Below, one piece after another: positions 36,779 to 37,354 of a DNA stretch of 37,354 bases. The DNA is taken from positions 1-37,354 of the forward strand of contig CAYUVF010000047.1 in the NCBI GenBank assembly GCA_964448045.1. The letters are read 5' to 3'. Made by a program: the position numbers and the translations under genes. The number at the start of each line of letters is the position of its first letter. Position 1 is the stretch's first letter. The stretch comes from CAYUVF01 sp964448045 (GTDB lineage: Bacteria > Bacteroidota > Rhodothermia > Rhodothermales > Salinibacteraceae). The notes below the pieces were generated by a model. It was not told the DNA's origin, did no database searches, and worked only from the letters and a program-made list of their open reading frames with translations.

Positions 36779-37354
36779 TCACGCCGTTGCCCGCGCCGAC
36801 TCCTTCTCCGCGTGGTCAGCAGAGGCCCCTTTCGCTTCGGCATAATCCGGGCGGATGTCCACCCGCCGCAGCCGGTTCGCGTTGCCGACGACGGTGATGG
36901 AGCTCGTGGCCATGGCGATCTCGGCCAGCACGGGGTGCATCCAGCCGATCACGGCCAGCGGAATCATCACGACGTTGTAGGCAAAGGCCCAGAAGAGATT
37001 CTGCTGGATCGTGCGGAACGTGGCGCGGCTCAGGTTCACGGCCTCCACGACGCTCGTCAACTCGCCGCGAACGAGGGTCACGTCACTCGCCTCGATGGCG
37101 ATGTCGGTCCCCGTGCCGATGGCGAGGCCGACGTCGGCCTGCGTGAGCGCGGGCGCGTCATTGATGCCGTCGCCGACGAACGCGACGCGGCCGTGCTTCT
37201 CCTGGAGGCGCTTTACCTCGTCCGTCTTGCCGTCGGGCAGCACCTCGGCGAGCACATGGTCGATGCCGACCTGCTCGGCGATGGCGCGGGCGGTGCGCTC
37301 GTTGTCGCCCGTGATCATGGCCGTCTCCAGCCCGAGGTCGTGGAGCGCTTCGAT
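36779..37354 (-). CDS. Copper-exporting P1B-1 ATPase, C-terminal part (cut by window end)
   Basis: The last 191 residues of a P1B ATPase; the 5' part lies beyond the window. Visible are MITGDN, PDGKTDEVKRLQEKHGRVAFVGDGINDAPAL (the hinge motif), IGTGTDIAIEASDVTLV, and the last two membrane helices with NLFWAFAYNVVMIPLA and MATSSITVVGNANRLR. The YN and MxxSS residues of these helices fit CopA-type Cu(I) pumps. The C-terminal tail is polar and Ala/Lys/Glu-rich. It is a second copper ATPase in addition to the CPH pump at 22379-24379. Confidence 0.9.
   Translation of the reverse strand: MEALHDLGLETAMITGDNERTARAIAEQVGIDHVLAEVLPDGKTDEVKRLQEKHGRVAFVGDGINDAPALTQADVGLAIGTGTDIAIEASDVTLVRGELTSVVEAVNLSRATFRTIQQNLFWAFAYNVVMIPLAVIGWMHPVLAEIAMATSSITVVGNANRLRRVDIRPDYAEAKGASADHAEKESARATA

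Overview
This is a GC-rich bacterial chromosome segment. Gene content (Tat-exported CopA/PcoA oxidase, PcoB, CusCBA, a CPH-type copper ATPase, DUF1684 and DUF411 proteins, a large Asp-box propeller protein), the near absence of Shine-Dalgarno sites and the many acidic proteins suggest a halophilic Bacteroidota-related lineage such as Rhodothermota (Salinibacter-like). That assignment is an inference; there is no rRNA or other marker to confirm it. No tRNA, rRNA, CRISPR array or complete insertion sequence was seen.

Region 1 (about 1-9500, mostly + strand): a secreted sortilin-like propeller protein, about 780 bases without a convincing gene, then a tight run of glpD, a diacylglycerol-kinase-type lipid kinase, an alkyl-DHAP-synthase-like FAD enzyme and a small Smr protein. 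Together these look like a glycerolipid, possibly ether-lipid, unit. A convergent GNAT acetyltransferase closes the region.

Region 2 (about 9700-19010, housekeeping): a class-I glutamine amidotransferase of the gamma-Glu-GABA hydrolase type and a divergent MltD-like lytic transglycosylase (+). Opposite them is a - strand operon, read right to left: TerB-like protein, tiny lipoprotein, dnaG, ppk1, MOSC protein. dapD runs divergently from the head of that operon.

Region 3 (19022-20584, +): a small metal-homeostasis cassette directly behind dapD. It encodes a GDCCVxC cysteine-rich protein, an ArsR/SmtB repressor with a complete alpha-5 zinc site, an operator-like palindrome and a CDF zinc exporter.

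Region 4 (20603-37354, almost all - strand): a copper-handling island of about 16.7 kb. In transcription order from the right edge it holds a P1B-1 ATPase (cut by the window edge), a Cys/His-containing secreted protein of unknown function, CusC, CusB, CusA, PcoA, PcoB, a Met-rich lipoprotein fused to cytochrome c, a Met-rich Spy-like periplasmic protein, a His-rich CPH ATPase, DUF411, DUF302 and DUF1684 proteins. These would move Cu(I) from cytoplasm to periplasm (ATPases), buffer it (Met-rich proteins, DUF411), oxidise it (PcoA, perhaps with the cytochrome) and expel it (CusCBA).

The most unusual item lies inside the cus operon. A four-helix-bundle (23S rRNA intervening-sequence/S23 family) gene sits antisense between cusB and cusA, flanked by degenerate heptamer repeats built on AATCGAC. 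A gene-less copy of the same repeat is embedded in frame inside cusA. This looks like an undescribed repeat/4HB mobile unit, comparable to cyanobacterial STRR heptamer arrays.
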